A stretch of 64,000 bases of DNA from JBBTCX01 sp964494205 (GTDB taxonomy: Bacteria > Planctomycetota > Phycisphaerae > UBA1845): assembly GCA_964494205.1 (NCBI GenBank), contig CAZBRD010000015.1:1-64000 (forward strand), written 5' to 3'. Position 1 is the first letter of the stretch, and each line of letters opens with the position of its first letter. Position numbers and translations under genes: made by a program. Below the pieces are notes generated by a model that saw nothing but the letters and a program-made list of their open reading frames with translations, was not told where the DNA came from and ran no database searches. This document shows positions 1 to 9,086 of this stretch, one piece after another.

Positions 1-352
1 TGAAGAACCAGACAAGTATTGAAAAGCACGGGCCCGCGAGACGCGACCTTAATTCGGCAAAACAATCTCGATTCGACTAGGCGATCCGTTCCACGCCGAC
101 GAGTCAAAATTTCCAGTGGTCGATGGATCCGTCGTGACATACACGGGGACAAGCGTCAATGCCTGGGGCTCCTGCGCGGGCTCCGGCCGCGTCGCAGTCA
201 CGCCGCACCAATTCCCTCCGCCACTAGTGGAACGACGACTCGCGCAATCCATGATCGCGACACCTAGCGCGCGCACACAACCCCCTGCGCAGCTGACACC
301 ACAAAAATAAGCGGGCATGGAGAATAGCTCGAGGACTCGCGCACTTTGCAAC
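1..352. other. Left edge, no confident gene
   Basis: No convincing gene is seen. A minus-strand open frame (351 to 49) ends with a plausible protein tail (ending RIEIVLPN) and has several Cys and Gly residues, but it has no clear ribosome binding site or recognised domain and would overlap nothing. Plus-strand frames are interrupted by stops before position 80. It could be a small exported protein or just non-coding DNA downstream of the response regulator. Confidence 0.3.
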
Positions 353-1771
353 TCAATTCTCCATATTGCCGGAGCGGTCGCGGTAGCGTTCTATGCGGTA
401 ACGGATCGCGTCTCGCGAAATCCCGAGGATGCGCGCTGCCTGAGTCAGGTTATTGCCGGTTTGTTCCAGAGCAGCCATGATCGCTTCGTACTCGATATCG
501 TCGAGGCGAGGTCCGGTTTCGGTGAATTCCAGCCGGATGCTTCGGTAGGCGGGTTTGGCCTCGTCCCCAGTCGATGGGGCTAATCTCACGGACTTGATGC
601 TCAGATGGTTCGGCGTGATGAACGGTCCGTCAGCGATTAGCACGGCGCTTTCCACCGTGTGCATCAGCTCGCGCACGTTGCCGGGCCAGTCGTAGCGCAT
701 CAGCAGTGACGTCGCCGCTGGACTGAAACCCTGAACCTGCGAGCGAAATTGCGCCACAAATCGTCGCAGAAAACGGTCAACCAGGAGCGGGATGTCCTCA
801 CGCCGTTCGCGCAACGGCGGAACGGCAATGGAAATGACCTGAAGTCGGTGAAACAGGTCTTCACGAAATTCTCCGTCGGCGATCGCCTGAGCGAGGTTGC
901 GATGAGTCGCGGCGATCACGTGTACGTTAATCGGTCGTTCGCGCACCGCCCCCACCGGGCGAATGATGCGGCGCTCCAGGACGCTGAGCAACTTCGCCTG
1001 TAGGGCGACCGGCATATGCCCGATCTCATCGAGAAAAACAGTGCCTCCGTCACTGATCTCGAAGAGACCTCGCTTCTCCGCGGAAGCGCCCGTAAATGCG
1101 CCTTTCGTGTGCCCGAACAACTCGGATTCAAAAAGCGCATCGGGAATGGCCGTACAGTTGACGTGAACGAATTGGGCGTTGCGTCGCGGACCAGCCATGT
1201 GAACCGCCCGCGCGATCAGGTCCTTTCCGGTCCCTGTCTCTCCAGTGATAAGGAGGCTTGGTGCGTGCGCGTTCTGAAGTGCGGGTGAACTTGCGATGCG
1301 CTCGATGACGGCTTTGAGTTGCTGCATCGCGGGGGATTCGCCGATCATCTCCCGTTGGGAACCGTCGACAAATTCCTTCCGCCGAAAGTAGGAGATCTCC
1401 GCCTGAGTAGACTGGCTCTTTCTCGCCCGGTCCACGATCAGACGCAATTCAGCGAGTTCGAGGGGTTTGTTGAGATAGTCGTCGGCGCCCGCCTTGATCG
1501 CGTCGACGGCTGTTCGCACGCCGCCGTGGGCGGTCATAAAGATTATGGCCGCACTGGTGGTGATTTGTCGGAGCTGTCGGAGCGTTTCCAGGCCATCCAT
1601 GCCAGGCAGTCGAAAATCGAGCAGGATGATATCGGGCTCGGTGGTCCGTGCGAGGTGCAGGCCGTCCTCGCCGGTTATAGCGATCTGAGTTTCATGGCCT
1701 GAAAGAGCGAGCGCATCGGACACATTCCGCGCCAGAATAGGTTCGTCTTCGATGACAAGGATGCTAGCCAA
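353..1771 (-). CDS. Sigma-54-dependent response regulator, NtrC/AtoC type
   Basis: Cytoplasmic transcription activator of 472 residues with the usual three domains. The receiver (about 1-118) has the acidic pair E8/D9, phosphoacceptor D52 in LLDFRLPGMDG and K102. The AAA+ domain (about 143-375) has Walker A GETGTGKD (177-184), the sigma-54 contact loop GAFTGA (224-229) and Walker B VFLDEIG (about 244-250). A Fis-type helix-turn-helix (about 435-466) includes the segment AARILGISRDAIRYRI. All catalytic and contact residues are present and the length is normal, so it should be functional. It is divergent from the histidine kinase at 2027, across 255 bp that probably hold both promoters; I saw no clear -24/-12 element there. 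The signal sensed is unknown. Partnering with the kinase is inferred from position. Confidence 0.95.
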   Translation of the reverse strand: MASILVIEDEPILARNVSDALALSGHETQIAITGEDGLHLARTTEPDIILLDFRLPGMDGLETLRQLRQITTSAAIIFMTAHGGVRTAVDAIKAGADDYLNKPLELAELRLIVDRARKSQSTQAEISYFRRKEFVDGSQREMIGESPAMQQLKAVIERIASSPALQNAHAPSLLITGETGTGKDLIARAVHMAGPRRNAQFVHVNCTAIPDALFESELFGHTKGAFTGASAEKRGLFEISDGGTVFLDEIGHMPVALQAKLLSVLERRIIRPVGAVRERPINVHVIAATHRNLAQAIADGEFREDLFHRLQVISIAVPPLRERREDIPLLVDRFLRRFVAQFRSQVQGFSPAATSLLMRYDWPGNVRELMHTVESAVLIADGPFITPNHLSIKSVRLAPSTGDEAKPAYRSIRLEFTETGPRLDDIEYEAIMAALEQTGNNLTQAARILGISRDAIRYRIERYRDRSGNMEN

Positions 1772-2026
1772 GGATACACCTGCCTGCCTTTAAGCCAATG
1801 GTATGGGTTTGATCGACCGTGTTCGGCGTACCCTTGCAGTCAACGCCTTTCCGTACATTGTACTCAAAACGATGTTTCATTTGCACATCCACACAGAAGC
1901 GGTTTCGCGTCGCGCATTCGAGTGGGTCCGCAGTGCGTTTCATCGTAGAATCCGGCGTGAAGATCGGATGGGCACAAGCTCGATTCCCATTCGTTTCATT
2001 AGTCACACTCCTAGAAAAGGTGAGAA

Positions 2027-3496
2027 ATGACTGACTATGTTGCCCGTGAATCAAACTCAGCCGACGCTCGCGTTTCCTTTGCACCACGGGCCACAATTGG
2101 TCCTGTTTTTTCAACAAGCGATTCAGGTCGAACATCGTGGTACTCAATCTATTTCGCGTTGGCCGGGTTTATCGTCGTCGTGCTCGCGGCCCACGCCTAC
2201 ATTTACTATCAGAGTCTGACCTCGTACGAACACGTCCTGCAGCAGACCGCGCGGATTCGCGATAAGCAACGATGGCTCGCACATCTGCGACTTGCAGTCG
2301 ACGCATTGGACGCGACGGGGAAAGAAGTGCTCGACTCGAACGACTCGAAGGAGGCCACGGAGTTGCTGGAGAAACGATGGACGGAACTCACACAATTGAT
2401 GACGCGTCGCAGACACTTCGACGCGGACCTCGCGGAGTTCGTCGGACACCTTCAGCTTATGGCGGAAAAGGAGAAGGAGGTCATCGACGGATTTGCCCTG
2501 GCGAACGATTCCAACGCCGACGCGGCGGAACAACATCAGTTGTGTCGGCAGACGGCGGGCAAGATGGCTGCCATAGATCGTCATCGGATTGACGCTACCG
2601 CTTCGCTGACGGAGCTGGAGCAACTGACCACGGCCCGCGTCGGGAGCCTGCTGCATGAACACGGCCAGCGACTGCGCGTCTACTCCTGGATTGGTCGACT
2701 TTTTAGTCTGCTTGCGTTCGGCATTCTGGTCGGACTGATGTGGTACGGTCGTCGGTTGCTGCGGGTTCAGGCGGATATATTGACGACTCGTCAGTCGGCG
2801 CTTTGGGAGCGACGCGAGCGACTGGCTGCGGTCGGCGAACTTTGTTCGTCGGTGGCGCACGGGATTCGTAATCCTCTGACGTCGATTTCGACGTCGGCCC
2901 AGTTGATCCTCGAAACCGAAGCGCTCAACGCGAAATCGACCCGCCGAATCGAGGATATACTCACGGAGTGCCGCCGGCTTGGCGGTCGTGTGACGCACCT
3001 GCTGCAGTTCGCGGCTGAACCCGGAGAACGCGTGCAGGAGTACCCGTTTCAGAACGCACTGGATCGCGCGGTGGATGAGATGCGTTCGCGTCTGGAGCGA
3101 GCGGGGATTGCGATATCGTGCCGGTGGTCTCGCGAGCTCTCGGTCGTTCGCGGCGATCCGGAGCGGATGGTGCTGGCCATTTTGGAGATCCTCACCAACG
3201 CACTCGACAACCTCAAAACGGAGGGGAGCATTGAACTGACTTGTGCTCGCGATCCATCGGCGCCGCAGGTCGTCGTGTTTGACTATGTCGACAACGGACC
3301 GGGCATCAGAATCGAGAATCGAACGCACGTCTTTGACCTGTTTTTCAGCACGAAACCCGGGGGCACGGGCATCGGTCTCGCGACGGCCCGCCGCGCCGCG
3401 GAACTTCACGGCGGAGAATTGATCATCGTCGAGCATGATGGACCGGGGTTGCACTTGCGCATGCGATTGCCGATCGCCGCGCCGCCCGCGGAATGA
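2027..3496 (+). CDS. Membrane sensor histidine kinase
   Basis: Sensor kinase of 489 residues, likely phosphorylating the regulator encoded divergently upstream. TM1 is at about 39-61 and TM2 at about 221-244, enclosing a roughly 155-residue helical periplasmic domain that does not resemble a named sensor domain to me. Cytoplasmic part: HisKA H-box SVAHGIRNPLTS with phosphoacceptor H278, N-box ILTNALDN near 400, and G boxes DNGPGI and GGTGIGLA near 425-455 (HATPase_c). There is no PAS or receiver domain; HAMP is short or absent. The ATG start is preceded by AGGTGAGAA. This is the NtrB/ZraS style of kinase that pairs with NtrC-type regulators. Its 3' end meets the sulfatase-like gene tail to tail with 32 bp between them. 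Confidence 0.93.
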   Translation: MTDYVARESNSADARVSFAPRATIGPVFSTSDSGRTSWYSIYFALAGFIVVVLAAHAYIYYQSLTSYEHVLQQTARIRDKQRWLAHLRLAVDALDATGKEVLDSNDSKEATELLEKRWTELTQLMTRRRHFDADLAEFVGHLQLMAEKEKEVIDGFALANDSNADAAEQHQLCRQTAGKMAAIDRHRIDATASLTELEQLTTARVGSLLHEHGQRLRVYSWIGRLFSLLAFGILVGLMWYGRRLLRVQADILTTRQSALWERRERLAAVGELCSSVAHGIRNPLTSISTSAQLILETEALNAKSTRRIEDILTECRRLGGRVTHLLQFAAEPGERVQEYPFQNALDRAVDEMRSRLERAGIAISCRWSRELSVVRGDPERMVLAILEILTNALDNLKTEGSIELTCARDPSAPQVVVFDYVDNGPGIRIENRTHVFDLFFSTKPGGTGIGLATARRAAELHGGELIIVEHDGPGLHLRMRLPIAAPPAE

Positions 3497-3528
3497 AACA
3501 GTCCATTGGATGGGGCTGGTCATCGGCA

Positions 3529-4875
3529 TCAATCAATGTATCCAAGATCGCGAAGGCGCTGCACCACGCATTCCTCGACTTCGACTTCCCGGGGCGGCGA
3601 TGCGTCCAGCGGTGGATAGCGATCTTTCCACGCTTCGAGCGAAGCAGCCAATCGATATTCAACGGTACGACCTGCCTCGGTGTCATGGAGATTGTTGCGC
3701 TCGAGCGCGTCGTTGGAAAGATCATACAAAGCGAGGAAGGCGCGACGATTCGAAAGCGGGTTGGCTTCTGGTGCGGCGTCGGACTCGTCGTCTTGCGCCG
3801 GATCAACTACCGTAACCTCATGAAGCTTCCAGTCGTCAATTCGGATGGTGCGTGTCGTTCTGTTGCGGATTACCAGCTCGGAGACGACGGGCGAGCGCAG
3901 ACTGGCAGGGTTTGTCAGATCGCGCCCGAGTAACGATGACTCCAGGTCGGCGAGTTTGAGCACAGTTGGTGCGAGGTCGACGTGGCTGACGGGATATTCG
4001 ATGCGGACACCGCTGGGAGCGCTCGGAACGCGCGCGATCAATGGTACGCGGATTAGTTCCTGAAAAAGCGTGTGGCCGTGCCCGATCGATCCGTGGTCGA
4101 GAAATTCTTCACCGTGGTCGCTAGTAACGAATATGGCGGTGTCGGTGTCGAGGTCGAACCGTCGCAGCATCTTGAGGATGCCACGCAGTTTTCCGTCCAG
4201 GCGGCGAACCGATGCGTCGTAAAGGACTCTGATGTCGTCAACCTCCTGTTGGGTTAACGAGGATTCGCTGCGATGAAGCGACTTTCTCAGTCGCCCGAAG
4301 TCGCGCGCGCTTAGCTCGGCAAAGGGATTGGTGTCGCGGTTGCCGCCGAACAGTTGCACGTGACGGCGGCGCGGCTTGTAAGGCCAGTGTGCTTCGAGAA
4401 AGTGCAAATATGCAAACCAGGGCTCAAATGGCGCTTCGGTTAACCACTGTTCGAATGATGTGATTAACGCGTCTGCTTTTCCGGCGTTGGCCGTGTAATG
4501 CGAGAACCCTCGATTCAGCCCCGAATGGTCGTCCAATTGCACGTTGTTCACGAAACCACCGCAGCGGAAACCTGCGTCGGACAGGTACTGAGGTAGGGTC
4601 ATGGCGCGATCGGAAAGTACGTCGGACGTGGCGCGATCGCGTAACTTGCTGCGCTTGAGACCACGGACCGCGCCATGCTCGCGCGGATAGAGACCGGTCA
4701 GGAGCGATGAAACGGACGGCTTCGTCCAGGAGGAAACGCTGTGCGCGTTCGTCCAGCAGATGCCCGATTCGGCGAGCTCATCCAACGTGGGCGTCGTTTC
4801 CCGATGATAGCCGTAGGTCGAGACGTGATCGGCCCTTAGGCAATCGATGACGATCAACAGGAAGTGCTTAATCAT
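3529..4875 (-). CDS. Alkaline-phosphatase-superfamily hydrolase/transferase (sulfatase-like fold)
   Basis: 448 residues, with a sulfatase-fold metal site: the N-terminal LLIVIDCLRADH carries the first metal-binding Asp (D11), and the later TSDHGEEFLDHG and GHGHTLFQELIRVPL supply the DHG and HGH ligands. The position of the formylglycine signature (C/S-x-P-x-R) instead reads SWTKPSVSS, so the nucleophile would be T51 and the Arg is missing. This argues against a type I sulfatase and for a phosphodiesterase or phosphoglycerol/phosphoethanolamine-transferase-like activity; the exact reaction is unknown. No signal peptide or membrane segment is seen, which suggests cytoplasmic action. It is the last gene of a nine-gene minus-strand operon, starting 9 bp after the first kinase-like gene. 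A role in trimming or modifying the operon's glycoconjugate is inference. Confidence 0.85.
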   Translation of the reverse strand: MIKHFLLIVIDCLRADHVSTYGYHRETTPTLDELAESGICWTNAHSVSSWTKPSVSSLLTGLYPREHGAVRGLKRSKLRDRATSDVLSDRAMTLPQYLSDAGFRCGGFVNNVQLDDHSGLNRGFSHYTANAGKADALITSFEQWLTEAPFEPWFAYLHFLEAHWPYKPRRRHVQLFGGNRDTNPFAELSARDFGRLRKSLHRSESSLTQQEVDDIRVLYDASVRRLDGKLRGILKMLRRFDLDTDTAIFVTSDHGEEFLDHGSIGHGHTLFQELIRVPLIARVPSAPSGVRIEYPVSHVDLAPTVLKLADLESSLLGRDLTNPASLRSPVVSELVIRNRTTRTIRIDDWKLHEVTVVDPAQDDESDAAPEANPLSNRRAFLALYDLSNDALERNNLHDTEAGRTVEYRLAASLEAWKDRYPPLDASPPREVEVEECVVQRLRDLGYID

Positions 4876-4884
4876 GCCGTTGCT

Positions 4885-6348
4885 CTACGAGTCATTGGGG
4901 AGCCCTCGCTCGCCGCCCGCGAGCATCGTTTCCGCGTCGGACCATAGTCGATGCACGATTTCCGCGGGCAAACTGCGGGCCAAATGCAACGCACCCAGTC
5001 GTGCCAACGCAGCCGGCAGATAGAAGTGCAGGCGTTCCGCATTTACGCGACCGCCGTTCTTGCGGTAGGCGGCCAGGCAAGGCTCGGCCAATTCGGCGCA
5101 ACTCTTCGACGCACCCTTGCGTAATTCCTCAAGCACCAGATGTGCGAGCAGAGTGGCGAGATCGACTTCCGCGTGTCCGGCGGCCAGGGTGTCCCAATCC
5201 GTGATCCAGAGATTCGATTCGGTTCGCAGGAGCTGGGCCAGGTGAAAGTCGCGGTGCAAGACGACCGAATCACCGTCTGTCAAGTTTGAATGATAGTCGG
5301 CCAGTCTATCCACCAACCGGTCCAGCGTGGAGCGATCGCGATCGTCGGCGGAGACCGCCGCTAGACCGGTCCGCCAGCGAGCGACGGTGTCGAGTTCATC
5401 GGCGAGCGTGTGAACCGGAAGTGAAGATAATAGGGTTGTGCGATGAATCGCGGCCAGGGCTTCGCACACGTTGTCAACGGACGCAAGAAAATCCACGGGG
5501 TGTGGTTGTTGCGCGATTTCCTCGAACACGGCGATGCGTTCACTCTGTCCGAACGCGATGAGTCGCGGTACGCGCACGCGATCGTTGGTGCAGGCGGCGA
5601 CCTGCCGAGCGAGCTCTTCTCTGCCCGCCAGAACGCTCTCTTTAGGCGGGCGGCGGAAGTGCTTGATGAATACGCCCGTTTCACGGCCATTCTCACTGAA
5701 CCTTGCGCGAATGACGCAGCGCTTTCCGGTGCGGTAACCAACCAGACGGGTTGTCAAATCGGTTGTTGGATTTGGGTGGCACGAGCACGTTGCGGTCGTG
5801 GAGCTGTAGCGAGCTGACAAATGGTGATCGTTGCGATCGTCACTTTGACCGTGGGAACAACGAAGCAGAGTCAGGAATGGGTCGACGTGTTCGACATCGA
5901 ACGAACTCGCTAGTTTGTCGCCGCCATGATTCCAGAGTGATTCAATCGCCGGAAGATGGCTGTCCAATTCCGGCGAGAGGCACCAGATGTTTAGGCGCTC
6001 GCTTTGTCCTCGGAAACCGGTAATCCACCCGTCTGGAGAGAGTTCCACGATCGTCGAAACGGCCAAGGGCGGCGCGGAACCGACGCCGCCCTGTAGGAGT
6101 GCGTATCGATCCCGCCCGTTCGCCCGCAGTTTGACCCGTAATTCAAAAGTGATGCCGCGATCGCGGCTTACCCACACACGAGCGGGAACGACATCCTCAA
6201 CCTCCAGGTGCTGCGGCCAATCGGCGGATTCGCGAAGGAAATCGATCAACTCGTGTCGACGCGGCAACACGGGGTGCTCGCAATCGCACTCGGTTCGTGG
6301 AACGGTCGCTGGGCAATTTGTCGTCGTCATGGATGGCATTTCGAGCAT
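4885..6348 (-). CDS. APH/maltokinase-like phosphotransferase with extra N-terminal domain
   Basis: 487 residues. The C-terminal half is an aminoglycoside-phosphotransferase/choline-kinase fold: catalytic loop VLHRDFHLAQL near 360 and the metal-binding ITDWDTLAAG near 383. The loop has Gln where APH enzymes have Asn (HxDxxxxN becomes HxDFHxxQ); that form is known from maltokinase-type sugar kinases, so antibiotic resistance is unlikely. The first ~200 residues look like a second domain (containing YALLQGGVG and Cys/His clusters around CDCEH and CSCHPN) that I do not recognise. The gene overlaps the upstream nuclease-fold gene by 22 bp and is followed closely by the sulfatase-fold gene. It is a paralogue of the gene at 7719. 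Substrate unknown; a sugar or glycolipid of this operon is inferred. Confidence 0.8.
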   Translation of the reverse strand: MLEMPSMTTTNCPATVPRTECDCEHPVLPRRHELIDFLRESADWPQHLEVEDVVPARVWVSRDRGITFELRVKLRANGRDRYALLQGGVGSAPPLAVSTIVELSPDGWITGFRGQSERLNIWCLSPELDSHLPAIESLWNHGGDKLASSFDVEHVDPFLTLLRCSHGQSDDRNDHHLSARYSSTTATCSCHPNPTTDLTTRLVGYRTGKRCVIRARFSENGRETGVFIKHFRRPPKESVLAGREELARQVAACTNDRVRVPRLIAFGQSERIAVFEEIAQQPHPVDFLASVDNVCEALAAIHRTTLLSSLPVHTLADELDTVARWRTGLAAVSADDRDRSTLDRLVDRLADYHSNLTDGDSVVLHRDFHLAQLLRTESNLWITDWDTLAAGHAEVDLATLLAHLVLEELRKGASKSCAELAEPCLAAYRKNGGRVNAERLHFYLPAALARLGALHLARSLPAEIVHRLWSDAETMLAGGERGLPNDS

Positions 6349-7013
6349 GGGGCCAGTCCGGAGCTGAGCGCCTTGTCGCGGCTAGGGAAACTCAGGGCGC
6401 GATCCGCGGGCATTTTTGCGACGACTTCGCAGGCGGGGCGGTGGAACGCGCCGTACTTCGGGTCCGCCGGATAGGACGACTCGTTGGAGTCGACGCGATG
6501 TTTCCAGAGCCCTCGGTTCTTTTTTCTTGCTTCGGCCTGAGCGGCTAACAGTTGTTTTTCAAATCTGTTCATCGTTGGAGTAATGCGGACATAGGCAAGC
6601 CCTTCGCTGACCAGCGTTTCGTTGACGAAGCCGTCATCGGTAAAGACGTAGGCGAGTCTGCGACCCTCCTCGTCGCGATCCTCGCTATCGAATCGCAGGC
6701 GAATGCGCTTGCCCTCGACGAGCAACGCGTTTCGCTTGCGGGATTCCTCATAATAAGGCTCACCGGGGTATGGGGCGCGAATGCCCGCATAGACAAGGTA
6801 TTCATCCTCCGGTTTGTCGACATCGAGCTTGATCTTGTGACCGCTCACGATGCGCTTGACGTCGGCGAACAGGCCGCGCTCTTCGGCGTTGGGCCTGAAA
6901 TCGCCAGTGGGTGATCGAAAGGCGAACACGATGCAGATCGTAATCAGGGCGATCAATCCCGATACGATCACCGCGGCGCGCTTGTTGACGTCTTCGAATA
7001 CGCGGGCCAGCAT
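6327..7013 (-). CDS. Membrane-anchored staphylococcal-nuclease-fold protein
   Basis: 228 residues. One N-terminal membrane anchor (about 13-33, VIVSGLIALITICIVFAF) is followed by an SNase/TNase domain (about 50-170) with the family pattern VKRIVSGHKIKL, YAGIRAPYPG, EEGRRLAYVF and NETLVSEGLAYV, ending in KKNRGLWKH. The Arg of GRRLA and the Glu pair near PYYEES could be catalytic, but the region normally reading GIDAPE is altered (GIRAPYPGE), so activity is uncertain. The tail has a Cys pair (CSKC) plus another Cys (RPAC), recalling small metal-binding tails. It sits inside a glycan operon with 1 bp to the preceding prepilin gene and overlaps the next gene by 22 bp. A nuclease here is unexpected; a non-nuclease use of the fold is possible. 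Confidence 0.85.
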   Translation of the reverse strand: MLARVFEDVNKRAAVIVSGLIALITICIVFAFRSPTGDFRPNAEERGLFADVKRIVSGHKIKLDVDKPEDEYLVYAGIRAPYPGEPYYEESRKRNALLVEGKRIRLRFDSEDRDEEGRRLAYVFTDDGFVNETLVSEGLAYVRITPTMNRFEKQLLAAQAEARKKNRGLWKHRVDSNESSYPADPKYGAFHRPACEVVAKMPADRALSFPSRDKALSSGLAPCSKCHP

Positions 7014-7014
7014 C

Positions 7015-7722
7015 TCATTCCCCCCTGTTCAGCAGATCCCAGATTTCTTCAATCGCGGCGTTGTCTTTCGGCGTGAAGGGTCGCGTGAGGTCATTGTCCG
7101 TGAGTTTTCCGTTGTCCTTCACCCATTTCACATGGCCGTCAGCGTAGACCGCGTTCACTCCTGTCTTGTGTGACGTCTTGATGACGTCGGGGTAGTGCAG
7201 AATGTCCGCGAAGATCGCGGGGGATCCGCGGAATTGGGATAGGGATTTTCCGCTCAGGTGGTATCGGCGGGCATACCCTGCGCGCGTGTCGAGCAAGGGC
7301 TGATGGGGCCATGGGTTCTCCGATGTGGCGAAGCTGTGGAACGGGTCGAGTTGAAATGGGCAGAAGAGGATCGACACGTCTTCAAGGTAAGCGCCCTTGC
7401 GAACAAGCGGACCGAAATTCTCCTCAAAGTCGCGACCGTCGAAAATCAAATAGTTGTATTGCCAAGATCCGTCGTCTTCATCGTTGTTCAAATTGGGAAA
7501 GCGATGGTAGTCGTTGAGGTACACGGTCTGCGCGAGCATGATAGATCGCAGATTCGTTCGGCACAGCGTTTCCTTGGCCTGATCGCGGGCGCGCCTCATT
7601 GAGGGCAACAGGATAGCGACCAGCAATGAGATGATGGCAATAACGACCAGCAGTTCGATTAGCGTGAACGCGTGGAAAAATACGCCCCTGGTCCGAGTGG
7701 TCGAAATGCGAAATCGTTTCAT
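7015..7722 (-). CDS. Type IV prepilin-like (DUF1559-related) protein
   Basis: 235 residues. The N-terminus carries a textbook class III prepilin motif: FHAFTLIELLVVIAIISLL followed by a hydrophobic helix to about residue 42, so it should be processed by a prepilin peptidase and inserted in the inner membrane or a pseudopilus. The C-terminal half carries VYADGHVKWV, the short motif typical of the large Planctomycete families of prepilin-like proteins. The gene shares 4 bp (ATGA) with the end of the kinase gene at 7719 and lies 1 bp before the nuclease-fold gene, so it is translationally embedded in the glycan operon. Function is unknown; perhaps a scaffold at the envelope for the export machinery (inference). 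Confidence 0.88.
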   Translation of the reverse strand: MKRFRISTTRTRGVFFHAFTLIELLVVIAIISLLVAILLPSMRRARDQAKETLCRTNLRSIMLAQTVYLNDYHRFPNLNNDEDDGSWQYNYLIFDGRDFEENFGPLVRKGAYLEDVSILFCPFQLDPFHSFATSENPWPHQPLLDTRAGYARRYHLSGKSLSQFRGSPAIFADILHYPDVIKTSHKTGVNAVYADGHVKWVKDNGKLTDNDLTRPFTPKDNAAIEEIWDLLNRGE

Positions 7723-9086
7723 CTCCAGCCTCCTGTTCCCGCCAGCCGAAGATCCGACTCAATGTGTTCGAGACATGCCTGCGCAAAGGTCATCCAGCCC
7801 GGGCGAAGGTGACGCAAGAGCCCGCGAGCCACTTCCCAGCGGGCAACCGAGGCATAGACATGGAAGCGCCGAATGTCGAGATTCTTCGGGTTCTGGAGCA
7901 GCCACGTTTGAAGCACCGCGTTTCGCCATTGACGCGATTCCTCAGGCGCGACAAATAGATCTGGTCGACGACCGAGCATCTCAAGCTGGGCGGCGAGGTT
8001 GGCGACGTCGATGAGCGCGTCCCCACGCGCCATACGGTCTAAGTCAAAAAGAGTGAACCGGTCCTTTTTAATGGCCAGCTGATTCCAATGGAAATCGTTG
8101 TGCAACGTCACGGGGCTCGTTGTCTCGTCAAGACTGCTCAACTCCGATACGCATTGCGCCGCGATTCTTCGGATCGGTTCTATTAGTTCTGGCGCAGCCA
8201 ACGACAGATCGCGCGCGGCGAAGGAGATTTTTCGGGCCAAATGCTCGTGGGTCATCAGTTCCAGATTAGAAAGGCTTGCGGCGCGGAACGATTGTAGCCG
8301 TTGCAATACTTCGCCCATGACAACGGACGGTTCCTGCTGGCGCAGGGTTTCGATCAGCGTCGCGCCGCGGATCCACTCCACACCCAGAAGGCCTCGATCG
8401 CTGGAGTGACCAACCAATTCGGGAATGCGAAACGCCGCCTGCCCCGCATTCTTCATCGCAGCGAATTCACGGTGGCGCTGTACGAGCCTCTCGCAGGTTG
8501 AGGATCGGCAGGCGCGGACTGCCAATCGCCGAATCTCGTCGTCGGTGGAACCGTTTGAATTCCAAACCGCACGCAGGCGCACCACCCACTTTTGTTCGGG
8601 AACGTACCGAACCATGAGGCGCTGCATTGACGCGGCTTCGAATCTGTCGTCGTTCCCCGATTGCATGAGCCAGTCTCTCCACTGGTGCATGCCGTGGATT
8701 CGACCGGCGGCTTGGCGCAATCCCCTGAGTCGTCGATCGTTTGGAAACCCGTAGATCTCGACCGGGCTGCCGTCGATCGACAGCAAGTCGCCACGACGAG
8801 ACAAAGGCAAACGGACCGGACTGTGGAAGTACACGATCCGGCCTTCCGGCCAATAGCGGCTGGGGTCCGTGGCGGGGTCGGTGAGCAGTACGTAGGCGAC
8901 TCGGAGGTGTCGTTGCGGGTGGTAGAGCGCCTCGATCATACGCGCGGAGCGCCACGAAAAGCGCGTGGGCTCGTCGACCCGCGACCATTGCGATTGACAG
9001 CCGGCGAGCACCGCATCGGGGTCGAGCAAGGCGGCAAACGCCGGAATCACCGTCTCATGCGGAATCTGGGCCACGGTGGTCAACAT
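7719..9086 (-). CDS. APH/maltokinase-like phosphotransferase
   Basis: 455 residues, with a kinase fold in the C-terminal two thirds: catalytic loop TLHNDFHWNQL near 327 and metal loop LFDLDRMARG near 345, then DVANLAAQLEML. As in its paralogue at 4885, the Asn of the APH Brenner motif is Gln (HxDFHxxQ), a form shared with maltokinases. The N-terminal ~130 residues form another domain without clear identity (contains VAYVLLTDPATDPSRYWPEG), perhaps a regulatory or substrate-binding lobe. It overlaps the ABC exporter gene by 7 bp at its start and the prepilin gene by 4 bp at its end. Two such kinases in one operon suggest two phosphorylations of one carbohydrate, or kinase plus pseudokinase; both have the key Asp residues. 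Confidence 0.82.
   Translation of the reverse strand: MLTTVAQIPHETVIPAFAALLDPDAVLAGCQSQWSRVDEPTRFSWRSARMIEALYHPQRHLRVAYVLLTDPATDPSRYWPEGRIVYFHSPVRLPLSRRGDLLSIDGSPVEIYGFPNDRRLRGLRQAAGRIHGMHQWRDWLMQSGNDDRFEAASMQRLMVRYVPEQKWVVRLRAVWNSNGSTDDEIRRLAVRACRSSTCERLVQRHREFAAMKNAGQAAFRIPELVGHSSDRGLLGVEWIRGATLIETLRQQEPSVVMGEVLQRLQSFRAASLSNLELMTHEHLARKISFAARDLSLAAPELIEPIRRIAAQCVSELSSLDETTSPVTLHNDFHWNQLAIKKDRFTLFDLDRMARGDALIDVANLAAQLEMLGRRPDLFVAPEESRQWRNAVLQTWLLQNPKNLDIRRFHVYASVARWEVARGLLRHLRPGWMTFAQACLEHIESDLRLAGTGGWR

Noticed and set aside
2144..3532. A 462-residue minus-strand frame opposite the histidine kinase
   Set aside because: Composition is Arg-rich and unstructured; the plus strand has a full kinase domain.
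4885..9086. Aminoglycoside resistance genes
   Set aside because: The Brenner motif differs (Gln for Asn) and the context is glycan assembly.
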